DNA of 64,000 nucleotides from TMED14 sp964475135 (GTDB lineage Bacteria; Bacteroidota; Bacteroidia; Flavobacteriales; Schleiferiaceae), in NCBI GenBank assembly GCA_964475135.1, contig CAYYWL010000002.1, positions 1 to 64,000 on the forward strand, given 5' to 3'. Within the stretch, counting starts at the first letter, position 1. The number at the start of each line of letters is the position of its first letter. Made by a program: the position numbers and the translations under genes. The notes below the pieces were generated by a model. It searched no databases, was not told where the DNA came from, and saw only the letters and a list, made by a program, of their open reading frames with translations. This document shows positions 8,867-17,636 of this stretch, piece after piece.

Positions 8867-9337
8867 GTGAGACCACGTGAAACCATACTCCAGTTTTCGG
8901 GTCTTGCACTTGGCGAGCACCACTTTGAATTCGTCCTCGACGAAACGTTCTTTTCAGAATTTCCCCTGCAAGACCTTGAGGGTCTTCGGCCCGCCACCGT
9001 CCGCGTCACGATGCTCAAAGCCAACCACATGCTTGAGTTGGATTTTGCCTACGAAGGCGCCATGGACACCACCTGCGACCTGAGCAACGACCCCTTCGTG
9101 CTCGAGCTAAAGAATGACTTTAGCGTCGTAGTCAAGTTTGGCGAAGCCTTCGACGACAGCGAACCCGAGGTGCTCGTGCTTCCGCACGGATCCTACGAAG
9201 CCGACCTCAAGCAGTACCTCTACGAATTGGTGGCACTGTCGGTTCCGCTGCAGCGCGTCAAACCCGAGCTCCGCGAAGAGGTCGATGCCGACGATTGGGA
9301 TGATTCTGATTTGGACTTTTTAGACGACGAAGAATAA
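8867..9337 (+). CDS. DUF177 (YceD-like) protein
   Basis: 156 residues; the large-ribosomal-RNA accumulation protein family that precedes rpmF in most bacteria, as it does here. The C-terminus is very acidic (EEVDADDWDDSDLDFLDDEE). The two CxxC pairs found in some homologues are absent; only one Cys is seen, in TTCDLSND. The start is GTG at 8867; no ATG nearer gives a sensible N-terminus. YceD is linked to 23S rRNA accumulation in E. coli and plants; the molecular role here is inferred. Confidence 0.85.
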   Translation: MRPRETILQFSGLALGEHHFEFVLDETFFSEFPLQDLEGLRPATVRVTMLKANHMLELDFAYEGAMDTTCDLSNDPFVLELKNDFSVVVKFGEAFDDSEPEVLVLPHGSYEADLKQYLYELVALSVPLQRVKPELREEVDADDWDDSDLDFLDDEE

Positions 9338-9380
9338 GATTTTTGACCAACGAATTGTTGAATTTTTAAACTGAGGAACC

Positions 9381-9587
9381 ATGGCACATCCCAAACGCCG
9401 ACAATCCAGTACCCGCCGCGACAAGCGCCGCACCCACGACAAGGCCGTGATGCCTACCCTGACGGTGTGCTCGGCTACGGGTGAAGCCCACCTGATGCAC
9501 CGCGCCTACTGGCACGAGGGCAAGATGTACTACAAAGGCAAAGTAGTTATCGACAACAGCGCCCCTGCTGAAGCCGCTGAGGCCTAA
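9381..9587 (+). CDS. rpmF: 50S ribosomal protein L32
   Basis: 68 residues. The N-terminus MAHPKRRQSSTRRDKRRTHD is the typical basic L32 start. This version lacks the four zinc cysteines apart from one in TVCSATGE, so it is the zinc-free form. An Ala/Glu-rich tail ends the protein. The upstream spacer is AT-rich with no Shine-Dalgarno sequence, as usual for Bacteroidota. A strong terminator follows. Confidence 0.97.
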   Translation: MAHPKRRQSSTRRDKRRTHDKAVMPTLTVCSATGEAHLMHRAYWHEGKMYYKGKVVIDNSAPAEAAEA

Positions 9588-9618
9588 GACTTTCGGGCCT
9601 TTGCGCCCTTTTGTGAAT

Positions 9619-9657
9619 AAAAACCCGGTTCAAGCATAGCCTTGATGCCGGGTTTTT
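9619..9657 (+). terminator. Intrinsic terminator after rpmF
   Basis: Arms AAAAACCCGG and CCGGGTTTTT enclose an inner CAAG/CTTG pairing, followed by a T-rich tract into 9666. The A-rich left arm makes it usable on both strands. Confidence 0.85.
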
Positions 9658-9697
9658 GCTTTTTTCGCCGCACTTTTGCCCTTCTAACTCCTTAGCT

Positions 9698-10177
9698 ATG
9701 GACCTTAAAGAACTCCAGAATTTCATTCGTTTTGTCGCCAAGAGCGGAGCCCAAGAGGTGTCCCTCGAAACGGATGACTTTAAGATTACGGTCAAAACCG
9801 GCCCCGACGGCGTCGTGTACGCCCAAGCGCCCGTGCTCGCTGCCGCCCCTGCGGTAGCCGCCGCCCCAGTGGCCGCCGCTCCCGCACCTGCTGCTCCAGC
9901 CGCCGCACCTGCTGCTCCGGCCGAAGACACGTCAAAGTACGTGACGGTGACCGCCCCCATGATCGGTACGTTCTACCGCAAGCCAAGCCCTGACAAGCCT
10001 GTATTTGTCAACGTGGGCGACACGGTGAAGGCCGGCCAAACGGTCTGCATCATCGAAGCCATGAAGCTCTTCAACGAGATTGAGTGCGAGGTTTCAGGTA
10101 CTGTAGTCAAGGTGATTGCCGACGACATGAAGCCGGTCGAGTACGGCCAGCCCTTGTTCTTGGTCGATCCGGCTTAA
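9698..10177 (+). CDS. accB: Biotin carboxyl carrier protein of acetyl-CoA carboxylase
   Basis: 159 residues. The ATG at 9698 begins MDLKELQNFIRF, the usual N-terminal helix. Residues about 44-76 form an Ala/Pro-rich flexible linker. The biotinyl domain carries EAMKLFNEIE with the biotinylated Lys at about residue 123. Followed 12 bases later by accC, the standard accBC operon, which supplies malonyl-CoA for fatty acid synthesis. A CACTTTTG box at 9671-9678 may be its promoter, right after the rpmF terminator. Confidence 0.97.
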   Translation: MDLKELQNFIRFVAKSGAQEVSLETDDFKITVKTGPDGVVYAQAPVLAAAPAVAAAPVAAAPAPAAPAAAPAAPAEDTSKYVTVTAPMIGTFYRKPSPDKPVFVNVGDTVKAGQTVCIIEAMKLFNEIECEVSGTVVKVIADDMKPVEYGQPLFLVDPA

Positions 10178-10189
10178 TTCGCCCGCGCC

Positions 10190-11527
<1,338 letters not shown>

Positions 11528-11530
11528 GCC

Positions 11531-12262
11531 GTGCTGAAGCGCGCCTTCGGCATCCTCTACCACATCTGGTACTACGCCCTGATGCTTGTGAGCATTCTGG
11601 GGTTGTTCCCGTGGTTGCTTTGGTACAGCCGGCGCGTGGAGCAGTTTCCGCGCTTTTACCGCTTCGGACGCCTATGGTCGGCCTGGATCCTCAACGGAAT
11701 GGGTTTGATTCGCAAAGTCCGCTACGAGGCCCGCATCGACTGGTCGCGCCCCTATATGGTGGTCGCCAACCATTCGTCGGAACTCGACGTGATGTACTGC
11801 TACCGGCTTGTTAAGTCGCCGACGGTGTTCATTGGCAAGGCGGAACTCGCGAAGCTTCCGCTCTTCGGATTCTTTTTTAAGCGCAGCAGCATCACCGTGG
11901 ACCGCAACTCGATCGCATCCAAGCGGCAGGTGCTCGAGAAGGCCCGTCGCCGCCTCGCGCGCGGCAGCGGCATGTGCATCTACCCCGAGGGCGGAATTCC
12001 CAAGGATCCGCGCGTGCGCTTGGCTCCGTTCAAAAACGGCGCGTTCCAACTCGCGGTCGAGGCCGGAGTCCCCATTCTGCCCATCACCTTTCCCGACAAC
12101 CGCCGGCACTTCCCCGACTTCACGCAGGGCGGGTTCCCCGGCCGCATTCGCGCCACCGTGCACGCCCCCATCGAGACGGCCGGAGCCGATCCCGACGCGC
12201 TCAACGCCCAGGTTTATGACCTAATTTTGGCAGAACTCAATCGATACGCCGCCGAATCATGA
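11531..12262 (+). CDS. plsC: 1-Acyl-sn-glycerol-3-phosphate acyltransferase
   Basis: 243 residues. Makes phosphatidic acid from lysophosphatidic acid at the inner membrane. An N-terminal membrane segment (about residues 10-30) precedes the acyltransferase motif NHSSELD (NHx4D type), the FFFKRSSITVDR block, and YPEGGIPKDP. The start is GTG at 11531, three bases after accC. It overlaps gatC by four bases (ATGA). Confidence 0.92.
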   Translation: MLKRAFGILYHIWYYALMLVSILGLFPWLLWYSRRVEQFPRFYRFGRLWSAWILNGMGLIRKVRYEARIDWSRPYMVVANHSSELDVMYCYRLVKSPTVFIGKAELAKLPLFGFFFKRSSITVDRNSIASKRQVLEKARRRLARGSGMCIYPEGGIPKDPRVRLAPFKNGAFQLAVEAGVPILPITFPDNRRHFPDFTQGGFPGRIRATVHAPIETAGADPDALNAQVYDLILAELNRYAAES

Positions 12263-12549
12263 ACCTCACCCGCGAAGACGTCCTCAAGCTCGCCGACATC
12301 GCCAAGCTCGAACTCAGCGAGACCCAAGCCGACGCGCTGCTCGGAGACCTCGAGAAAATGCTCGGGTTTGTCGACAAAGTCCGCGCCTTGGACCTCGACG
12401 GCGTCGAGCCGCTGGTCTACATGACCGACCGCGAGAACGTGCTTCGCGACGACGTTCCGACCGAGCCCTTGAGCCACACCGACGCCCTGCGCAACGCCCC
12501 GGGTGCGGACAGCGACTACTTCCGGGTTCCGCGCGGGGGAAGCGAATAA
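12259..12549 (+). CDS. gatC: Asp/Glu-tRNA amidotransferase subunit C
   Basis: 96 residues, full length. Stabilises the GatCAB complex that converts Glu-tRNA(Gln) or Asp-tRNA(Asn) to the amidated form. The N-terminus NLTREDVLKLADIAKLEL and the C-terminal NAPGADSDYFRVPR are family hallmarks. ATGA overlap with plsC. gatA is 34 kb away at 46,263, so the subunits are not in one operon. Confidence 0.95.
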   Translation: MNLTREDVLKLADIAKLELSETQADALLGDLEKMLGFVDKVRALDLDGVEPLVYMTDRENVLRDDVPTEPLSHTDALRNAPGADSDYFRVPRGGSE

Positions 12550-12600
12550 CGGTCACTCGTTTCTTGTTTCTCGTTGCAGCGGCTCCGCCGCCGCCTGTCG
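12550..12600. repeat. Intergenic repeat fragment R2
   Basis: The spacer carries CACTCGTTTCTTGTTTCTCGTTGC, close to text at 28.91 and 55.92 kb, followed by GCGGC-TCC-GCCGC (12579-12591), a mini-hairpin like those in the other repeat spacers but with a TCC loop. It is followed directly by a TATATTTA box at 12601-12608, four bases before the SPFH ATG. Confidence 0.5.
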
Positions 12601-12611
12601 TATATTTAAGC

Positions 12612-13595
12612 ATGGGAACACTTATACTCTTTTCGCTACTCGCCCTGTTGGTGGTTGTACTACTCGCCAAGGGAATCCGCATCGTCAAGCAATCTGAAGC
12701 CATGATCGTCGAGCGCTTGGGTAAGTACCACCGCACCCTTGAGTCGGGTATCAACGTGATCATTCCGGTGATTGACCGTCCGCGCCAAATCAACTGGCGC
12801 TACACTGAGACCGGATTCAACGGCGAAATCATCAGCATCTTCAAGCTGCAGGACCGCATTGACTTGCGCGAAAACGTCTACGACTTCCCGAAGCAGAACG
12901 TGATCACGCGCGACAACGTGGTCACCGAGATCAATGCGCTGATTTACTTTCAAATCGTGGATCCGCTCAAATCGGTCTACGAAATCGGAAACCTTCCGAA
13001 CGCCATTGAGAAGCTCACACAAACGACCCTGCGCAACGTCGTGGGTGAAATGGACCTCGACGAGTGCTTGAGCAGCCGCGACACCATCAACGCCAAGCTC
13101 CGCGCCATTCTTGACGACGCCACCAACAAGTGGGGCGTAAAGGTGAACCGCGTCGAGCTTCAGGACATCAATCCGCCTCTGGCCATCCGTGATGCGATGG
13201 AAAAGCAGATGCGTGCCGAGCGGAACCGCCGCGCCACCATCCTCGAGGCCGAAGGTGAAAAGGGCAGCCAAATTTTGACGGCCGAAGGCCAGCGCGAGTC
13301 CGACATTCAGCGGGCCGAAGGCCAGAAGCAGTCCGCCATTCTCGAGGCAGAGGGCCAAGCCCAAGCGCGAATCCGGGTGGCTGAGGCTGAGGCTGAGGCG
13401 ATTCGCCTCGTGTCTGAAGCGGTGAAGGGCTACGCCGGGGACCCCGTGCAGTACCTGATCGCGCAGAAGTACCTCGAGACCCTTAACCAAATGACCTCGG
13501 GCAACGAGACCAAGACAGTGTTCTTGCCGTACGAAGCGACCGGCGTTCTGAGTTCGTTGGGCGGAATCAAAGAGCTGCTCAAAAGCCAAGGTTAA
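12612..13595 (+). CDS. SPFH/stomatin-like (slipin/QmcA) membrane protein
   Basis: 327 residues from the ATG at 12612. One N-terminal membrane helix (residues about 3-20, LILFSLLALLVVVLLAKG) is followed by the SPFH/band 7 domain (RIVKQSEAMIVERLGKYHRTLESG) and a long charged coiled coil rich in EAEG repeats (about residues 205-270). Such proteins scaffold membrane microdomains and assist membrane proteases. Its usual partner NfeD is not adjacent but lies one gene away (14,828), with an MFS pump between. Confidence 0.9.
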   Translation: MGTLILFSLLALLVVVLLAKGIRIVKQSEAMIVERLGKYHRTLESGINVIIPVIDRPRQINWRYTETGFNGEIISIFKLQDRIDLRENVYDFPKQNVITRDNVVTEINALIYFQIVDPLKSVYEIGNLPNAIEKLTQTTLRNVVGEMDLDECLSSRDTINAKLRAILDDATNKWGVKVNRVELQDINPPLAIRDAMEKQMRAERNRRATILEAEGEKGSQILTAEGQRESDIQRAEGQKQSAILEAEGQAQARIRVAEAEAEAIRLVSEAVKGYAGDPVQYLIAQKYLETLNQMTSGNETKTVFLPYEATGVLSSLGGIKELLKSQG

Positions 13596-13602
13596 AATCG
13601 CG

Positions 13603-13610
13603 TAGGTTTG
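13603..13610 (+). promoter_or_regulatory. -7 box for the MFS gene
   Basis: TAGGTTTG fits TAnnTTTG exactly, three bases before the ATG at 13614. It implies a leaderless mRNA for the MFS-NfeD pair. Confidence 0.45.
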
Positions 13611-13613
13611 CGC

Positions 13614-14831
13614 ATGGCAAATTCGGCGCGCCCCGCTGCGGTGGGATTCATCTTTGTGACCCTGCTGCTCGACATCATCGGGCTCGGAATCATTATTCCG
13701 GTCATTCCGCAGCTGATTCAGGAGCTCACGGGGGCCGACGTATCTGAAGCCTCGCGCTACGGCGGATGGCTGCTATTCGCCTACGCCTTCTTTCAGTTTC
13801 TGTTTGCCCCACTGGTGGGAGCGCTCAGCGACCGCTACGGCCGCCGCCCCGTTCTTCTGCTTTCGCTGCTCGGATTCGGCCTTGACTACCTGGTGCTTGC
13901 GTTTGCTCCGACCCTGGCCTGGCTGTTCGTGGCCCGCGTGGTTTCGGGCATTTTCGGAGCCAGCTTCACCACCGGCTTTGCCTACATCGCTGACGTCTCG
14001 CCACCCGAAAAGCGCGCACAAAACTTTGGCCTCGTGGGCGCCGCCTTCGGTCTTGGCTTTATCATCGGGCCGGTATCGGGCGGACTTTTGGGCGAACTCG
14101 GGCCACGTGTTCCCTTCTTTGTGGCGGCTGCGCTAACTTTTTTGAATATGGCCTACGGCTACTTTGTGCTTCCGGAATCGCTTCCTGCCGACCGCCGACG
14201 CGCCTTTGAATGGAAGCGCGCCAACCCGCTCGGCACCCTTGTGGCCCTCAAGCGCTACCCCCGGGTGGTCGGCTTGATTGGTTCGCTCGTGTTCTTGTAC
14301 ATCGCGAGCCACGCCGTGCAGGGCACCTGGTCCTACTTCACGATCGAGAAGTTCAACTGGTCGCCCAAAGACATCGGCCTTTCGCTCGGAGCCGTCGGCA
14401 TTCTCAGCGCCTTTGTGCAAGGCTTTCTGATCCGCAAGGCGATTCCCGCCCTCGGCCCTTGGCGCACCCTCATCGTGGGCATGGTCTGCAACGTGGTGGG
14501 CCTCATTCTCTTTGCGCTGGTCCAGCAGCAGTGGATGCTCTACGCCTTCTTGATTCCGTACGCGTTCGGAGGCCTCGCCGGCCCCGCCCTTCAAGGTCTG
14601 CTGAGCAACGGAGTCCCCGAGAACGAGCAAGGCGAGCTCCAGGGCGCCATGAGCAGCATGATGAGCGCGACGAGCATCGTGGGTCCTCCCCTCATGACCA
14701 CCATTTTTGCGACCTTCACCGAGGCCGGAGCCCCCATTTATTTTCCCGGAGCCCCCTTTGTGGCCGGAGCCATCCTCAGCGCTACCTCGCTAGTGCTTAT
14801 CTTAGGTCAGTACCGAAAATCTAAGTCATGA
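13614..14831 (+). CDS. MFS transporter, TetA/TCR-like drug:H+ antiporter type
   Basis: 405 residues with twelve predicted membrane segments. The motif A loop GALSDRYGRRPVLL lies between helices 2 and 3, and ADVSPPEKRAQNFG follows helix 4. These are typical of the TetA(C)-like DHA1 group. The ATG at 13614 is chosen over an in-frame TTG at 13608 that lies in the -7 box. It overlaps nfeD by four bases. Substrate unknown; resistance should not be assumed. Confidence 0.85.
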   Translation: MANSARPAAVGFIFVTLLLDIIGLGIIIPVIPQLIQELTGADVSEASRYGGWLLFAYAFFQFLFAPLVGALSDRYGRRPVLLLSLLGFGLDYLVLAFAPTLAWLFVARVVSGIFGASFTTGFAYIADVSPPEKRAQNFGLVGAAFGLGFIIGPVSGGLLGELGPRVPFFVAAALTFLNMAYGYFVLPESLPADRRRAFEWKRANPLGTLVALKRYPRVVGLIGSLVFLYIASHAVQGTWSYFTIEKFNWSPKDIGLSLGAVGILSAFVQGFLIRKAIPALGPWRTLIVGMVCNVVGLILFALVQQQWMLYAFLIPYAFGGLAGPALQGLLSNGVPENEQGELQGAMSSMMSATSIVGPPLMTTIFATFTEAGAPIYFPGAPFVAGAILSATSLVLILGQYRKSKS

Positions 14832-15247
14832 CCTGGACCATTTGGCTGATCGCCGCCGCCATACTTCTGCTTCTCGAAGTCTTCACTCCCGGATTTTTGC
14901 TGGCCTGCCTCGCGGTGGGCGCCGCCGGCGCCTCGGCCGGAGCAGCTTTCGGCTGGTCCATCGAGATCCAGCTCGTCCTTTTTTCCATCTTTAGCGGCCT
15001 GTCGCTCTGGCTGCTCCGGCCCCTGCTGCGCACGTGGTTCGCCGCGACCGGAGCCAAAACCAACCACGATGCCCTGATCGGAGCGGTCGGCCGTGTAGAG
15101 TCCGACGTCACCGCCGGCCACCGCGGCTACGTCAAGATCGACGGCGACAGCTGGGCCTTTGAGGCAGCCCGCGACTTCGCGGCCGACACCAAAGTGCGCA
15201 TCACGTACCGCGAAGGCAATGTGGTGACGGTCGAATCAGCCGATTAG
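14828..15247 (+). CDS. NfeD-like membrane protein
   Basis: 139 residues. Membrane helices at the N-terminus (WTIWLIAAAILLLLEVFTPG and a second and third segment up to about residue 70) are followed by a small OB-fold-like C-terminal domain (ALIGAVGRVESDVTAGHRGYV). NfeD proteins partner SPFH proteins; here the SPFH gene is two genes upstream. The TAG stop is the first codon of the repeat that fills the next spacer. Confidence 0.88.
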   Translation: MTWTIWLIAAAILLLLEVFTPGFLLACLAVGAAGASAGAAFGWSIEIQLVLFSIFSGLSLWLLRPLLRTWFAATGAKTNHDALIGAVGRVESDVTAGHRGYVKIDGDSWAFEAARDFAADTKVRITYREGNVVTVESAD

Positions 15248-15486
15248 CAAGGTTGGCTATCTAGCAAGACTTGCAAGGTTGGCAAGGTTAGCTCGTTGGT
15301 GAGCACGTGGCCAGTCACTAGTAACTAGTTTCTAGTTGCACGTAACCAGCAGCAAGTAACCAGCAGCAGGTAACCAGTAACCAGTTTCTAGTGACTAGTT
15401 GCTCGTGTCCAACGCTGCGTAGCGGCCCTAGCGCGAAGCAGCCCTAGCGCGAAGCGCAAATAGCTAACGAGCCAAACTTGCCAGTT
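15248..15486. repeat. Intergenic composite repeat R3, 239 bp
   Basis: This fills the spacer between convergent nfeD and the transporter. Left: GCAAGGTTGGC module (with the nfeD TAG). Middle: many AGTAACTAG/ACCAGTAACC units. Right: mini-hairpins including GCGC-GAA-GCGC (15447-15457), then the left module again in reverse (GCTAACGAGCCAAACTTGCC). The ends are therefore inverted copies of each other. No gene or tRNA is seen in it. Confidence 0.75.
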
Positions 15487-16869
15487 TCAACCCTTCTTTG
15501 CCGGCAGCGCCAGCGACGTCACGGCTCCGATCAAAAGGCTGATTCCAGCGAGGATCATGGTGTTGATGATGGCGTCGCCCAAGAAGGTTTTGTAGGCCCA
15601 ATTGATTCCGCCCACGGCCGCAACGATTTGCGGAATCACGATGAACATGTTGAAGAGCCCCATGGTAATGCCCATTTTGGAAGGGTCCACCTCGCTCGAA
15701 AGAATGGCGTAGGGCATCGAAAGGATGCTGCCCCAGGCGATTCCGATGAGGGCAAAGGACGCATTGAGGATTCCGTCGTTCGAGGCGGTGGCGAAGCTCA
15801 TGAGGAGGAACCCGAGGCCGCCGGCGGCAAGCGAGAGCAGGTGCACCATGCGGCGGTTTAGGGCGCGCTTCGAGGCATAAAGGGTGAGAATAAAGGCAAA
15901 AGCCATCGAGCTAAGGCCGTACATGCCCATGGATGAGCCCACTAACGCGGCGGCGTCATTGTACGCGGCCTTCTCGGCGAGGTAGTTGGCGGCTCCGGCA
16001 GCGGGCATTGCGGCGCCGTACACGTGCTCGGCGAGGGCCGGACCGGCAAAGTTCCACATGGTGAAGAAGGCGAACCAGCTAAAGAACTGCACGAGCCCCA
16101 GCTTCCACATCACGCCCGGCATGTGGCGAAAGCTCGAGGTGATCTCGCGAAGGGCTCCGCCGATTCCCGCAGTGGCACGGCGGTGCGCGTGAAAGGCTTC
16201 CATGTCGGCGGGTGCTTCTTCGGTGGTGGTGAATACAGTCCAAAGAATGGACGCCATGAAGACCACGGCGCCAATGGCAAACGCCCAATGTACCGAGGGC
16301 GGAATCTGACCTTCAGGAGCCGTTGTGGATACCCCCAATGTGCTCATGAGCCAGGGAAGGTTGCTCGCGATCCAGGTTCCGATGCCGATAATAAGCGTTT
16401 GCGCCACAAACCCGTACGAGCGCTGCTCGTCCGGAAGCTTGTCAGCGACGAGGGCCCGAAAGGGCTCCATCGAAATGTTAATGGAGGCATCGAGGACCCA
16501 AAGCAGACCGGCGGCAACCCAGAGCGCCGGAGAATTGGGAATGAAAAAAAGCGCCAGCGTGCTCAAGACGGCTCCGACCAAAAAGTAGGGACGGCGGCGG
16601 CCAAAGCGCGGACTCCAGGTGCGGTCTGATAAGTACCCAATGATGGGCTGCACAATCAGTCCCGTGAGGGGGGCGGCAATCCAGAGTCCGGGAAGCTCGT
16701 CCTTACTCGCCCCAAGGTTTTGAAAGATGGACGACATGAAGCCTCCTTGAAGGGCGAAGCCGAACTGGATGCCCAAGAATCCGAAGCTCATGTTCCAGAT
16801 TTGCCAAAAATTGAGGGCCTTTTTGGGAGAGGTAGCGGCCGCAGAGCCGGTCGAAGAGCTGGTTGCCAT
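15487..16869 (-). CDS. SLC45/GPH-type MFS sugar transporter, probably maltose
   Basis: 460 residues, about twelve membrane helices. The loop GYLSDRTWSPRFGRRRPYF after helix 2 is characteristic of the GPH/SLC45 disaccharide group, as are QFFSWFAFFTMWNF and the long central loop. Related Bacteroidota genes sit in maltodextrin loci. Here it is six bases downstream of the Nudix-fold regulator and divergent from the maltose phosphorylase operon, so it probably brings maltose or maltodextrin into the cytoplasm. Substrate is inferred from context. Confidence 0.87.
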   Translation of the reverse strand: MATSSSTGSAAATSPKKALNFWQIWNMSFGFLGIQFGFALQGGFMSSIFQNLGASKDELPGLWIAAPLTGLIVQPIIGYLSDRTWSPRFGRRRPYFLVGAVLSTLALFFIPNSPALWVAAGLLWVLDASINISMEPFRALVADKLPDEQRSYGFVAQTLIIGIGTWIASNLPWLMSTLGVSTTAPEGQIPPSVHWAFAIGAVVFMASILWTVFTTTEEAPADMEAFHAHRRATAGIGGALREITSSFRHMPGVMWKLGLVQFFSWFAFFTMWNFAGPALAEHVYGAAMPAAGAANYLAEKAAYNDAAALVGSSMGMYGLSSMAFAFILTLYASKRALNRRMVHLLSLAAGGLGFLLMSFATASNDGILNASFALIGIAWGSILSMPYAILSSEVDPSKMGITMGLFNMFIVIPQIVAAVGGINWAYKTFLGDAIINTMILAGISLLIGAVTSLALPAKKG

Positions 16870-16875
16870 ATGGTG

Positions 16876-17562
16876 CTAGTTTTGAGCGCGTTCGGGGTTG
16901 CGCGTGTAAAGTCGGGCGGGCTTGTGGACCACGCCGGTTTGCTTTTCGTCGAGCGGAACCACCCACTGGTCGTTCAGCGCCTTTTTGCGGAAGTTCCGCT
17001 TGTCGAAGTTTGAGTTCAGGATCGCCTCATGGACTGCCTGCATCTGACTGAGGGTAAACTTATTGGGCAAAAGTTCAAAGCCTACGCGCAACTCGCTTAG
17101 TTCGCGGCGCAGTGTGGTGAGAGCCTGGTCAAAAATCGTGTTGTGGTCAAAGGCCAAGCGCGGAATTTCGTTGGCGTCGTGCCAAAAGGCGCGGGCGGCA
17201 AAACTCGAAGCCAAGAGGTTGAAGTCGGTCATTTTGACCAGCGCATAGTAGGCAATTGTGATGACTCGTGCGGTCGGATCCTTGCGCACGTGGGTTAACC
17301 ACGGGAGGTCTTTGGGGTCTTTGACGCGGTTGGGGTCTCCGAAGGTTCCGCACTGCTGCAGGTAGAGGCCGCTGAGGCCTGTGAGCTCGCGCAGCACGCG
17401 GGCGGCAGACTGGTCGAGGTCCTCGTCCTCTTCGAGGTGGTCACCAGGGAGCGCAAAGCGGCAAGCTTGGCCAAAGTCCTCTTGCTCAATCAATAAGACA
17501 TTGAGTTTTTGGCCGTCAAAGCCAAAAACCACACAGTCAACTGAAACGTTGGGGTTCTGCAT
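16876..17562 (-). CDS. Nudix-fold transcriptional regulator (NrtR/AraR-like)
   Basis: 228 residues. An N-terminal Nudix fold (residues about 1-140) is followed by a winged-helix domain with FTLSQMQAVHEAIL and DKRNFRKKAL, as in NrtR-type regulators. The Nudix box is degenerate: GDHLEEDEDLDQSAARVLRE continues as LTGLSGL, so the catalytic Glu pair after RE is missing, consistent with ligand sensing rather than hydrolysis. Its promoter carries a palindrome shared with the pfkA promoter. Cotranscribed with the sugar transporter. The ligand (a sugar or sugar phosphate) is a guess. Confidence 0.85.
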   Translation of the reverse strand: MQNPNVSVDCVVFGFDGQKLNVLLIEQEDFGQACRFALPGDHLEEDEDLDQSAARVLRELTGLSGLYLQQCGTFGDPNRVKDPKDLPWLTHVRKDPTARVITIAYYALVKMTDFNLLASSFAARAFWHDANEIPRLAFDHNTIFDQALTTLRRELSELRVGFELLPNKFTLSQMQAVHEAILNSNFDKRNFRKKALNDQWVVPLDEKQTGVVHKPARLYTRNPERAQN

Positions 17563-17569
17563 AGGTAGA

Positions 17570-17577
17570 CAAATGTA
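17570..17577 (-). promoter_or_regulatory. -7 box for the Nudix regulator-transporter unit
   Basis: On the minus strand TACATTTG, an exact TAnnTTTG match, seven bases before the regulator ATG. It overlaps the palindrome at 17574-17586. Confidence 0.6.
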
Positions 17578-17586
17578 CTTCGGACA
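17574..17586. promoter_or_regulatory. Candidate operator copy 1 (TGTnCnnnGnACA)
   Basis: TGTACTTCGGACA is a dyad of the form TGTnCnnnGnACA. It overlaps the -7 box of the regulator gene. A 16-base stretch (17574-17589) repeats at 17607-17622 with two mismatches, both inside the spacer part of the dyad. Copies are 33 bases apart, about three helical turns. Confidence 0.6.
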
Positions 17587-17606
17587 CTAACATTCTCACT
17601 ACTATG

Positions 17607-17619
17607 TGTACTTTGAACA
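17607..17619. promoter_or_regulatory. Candidate operator copy 2 (TGTnCnnnGnACA)
   Basis: TGTACTTTGAACA, second copy of the dyad, ends just before the pfkA -7 box. A bound protein would sit between the -33 and -7 positions of the pfkA promoter. Confidence 0.6.
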
Positions 17620-17620
17620 C

Positions 17621-17628
17621 TATCTTCG
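17621..17628 (+). promoter_or_regulatory. -7 box for the pfkA operon
   Basis: TATCTTCG (TAnnTTTG with one C) lies eight bases before the ATG at 17637 and directly after operator copy 2. Confidence 0.5.
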
Positions 17629-17636
17629 TAAAACGT

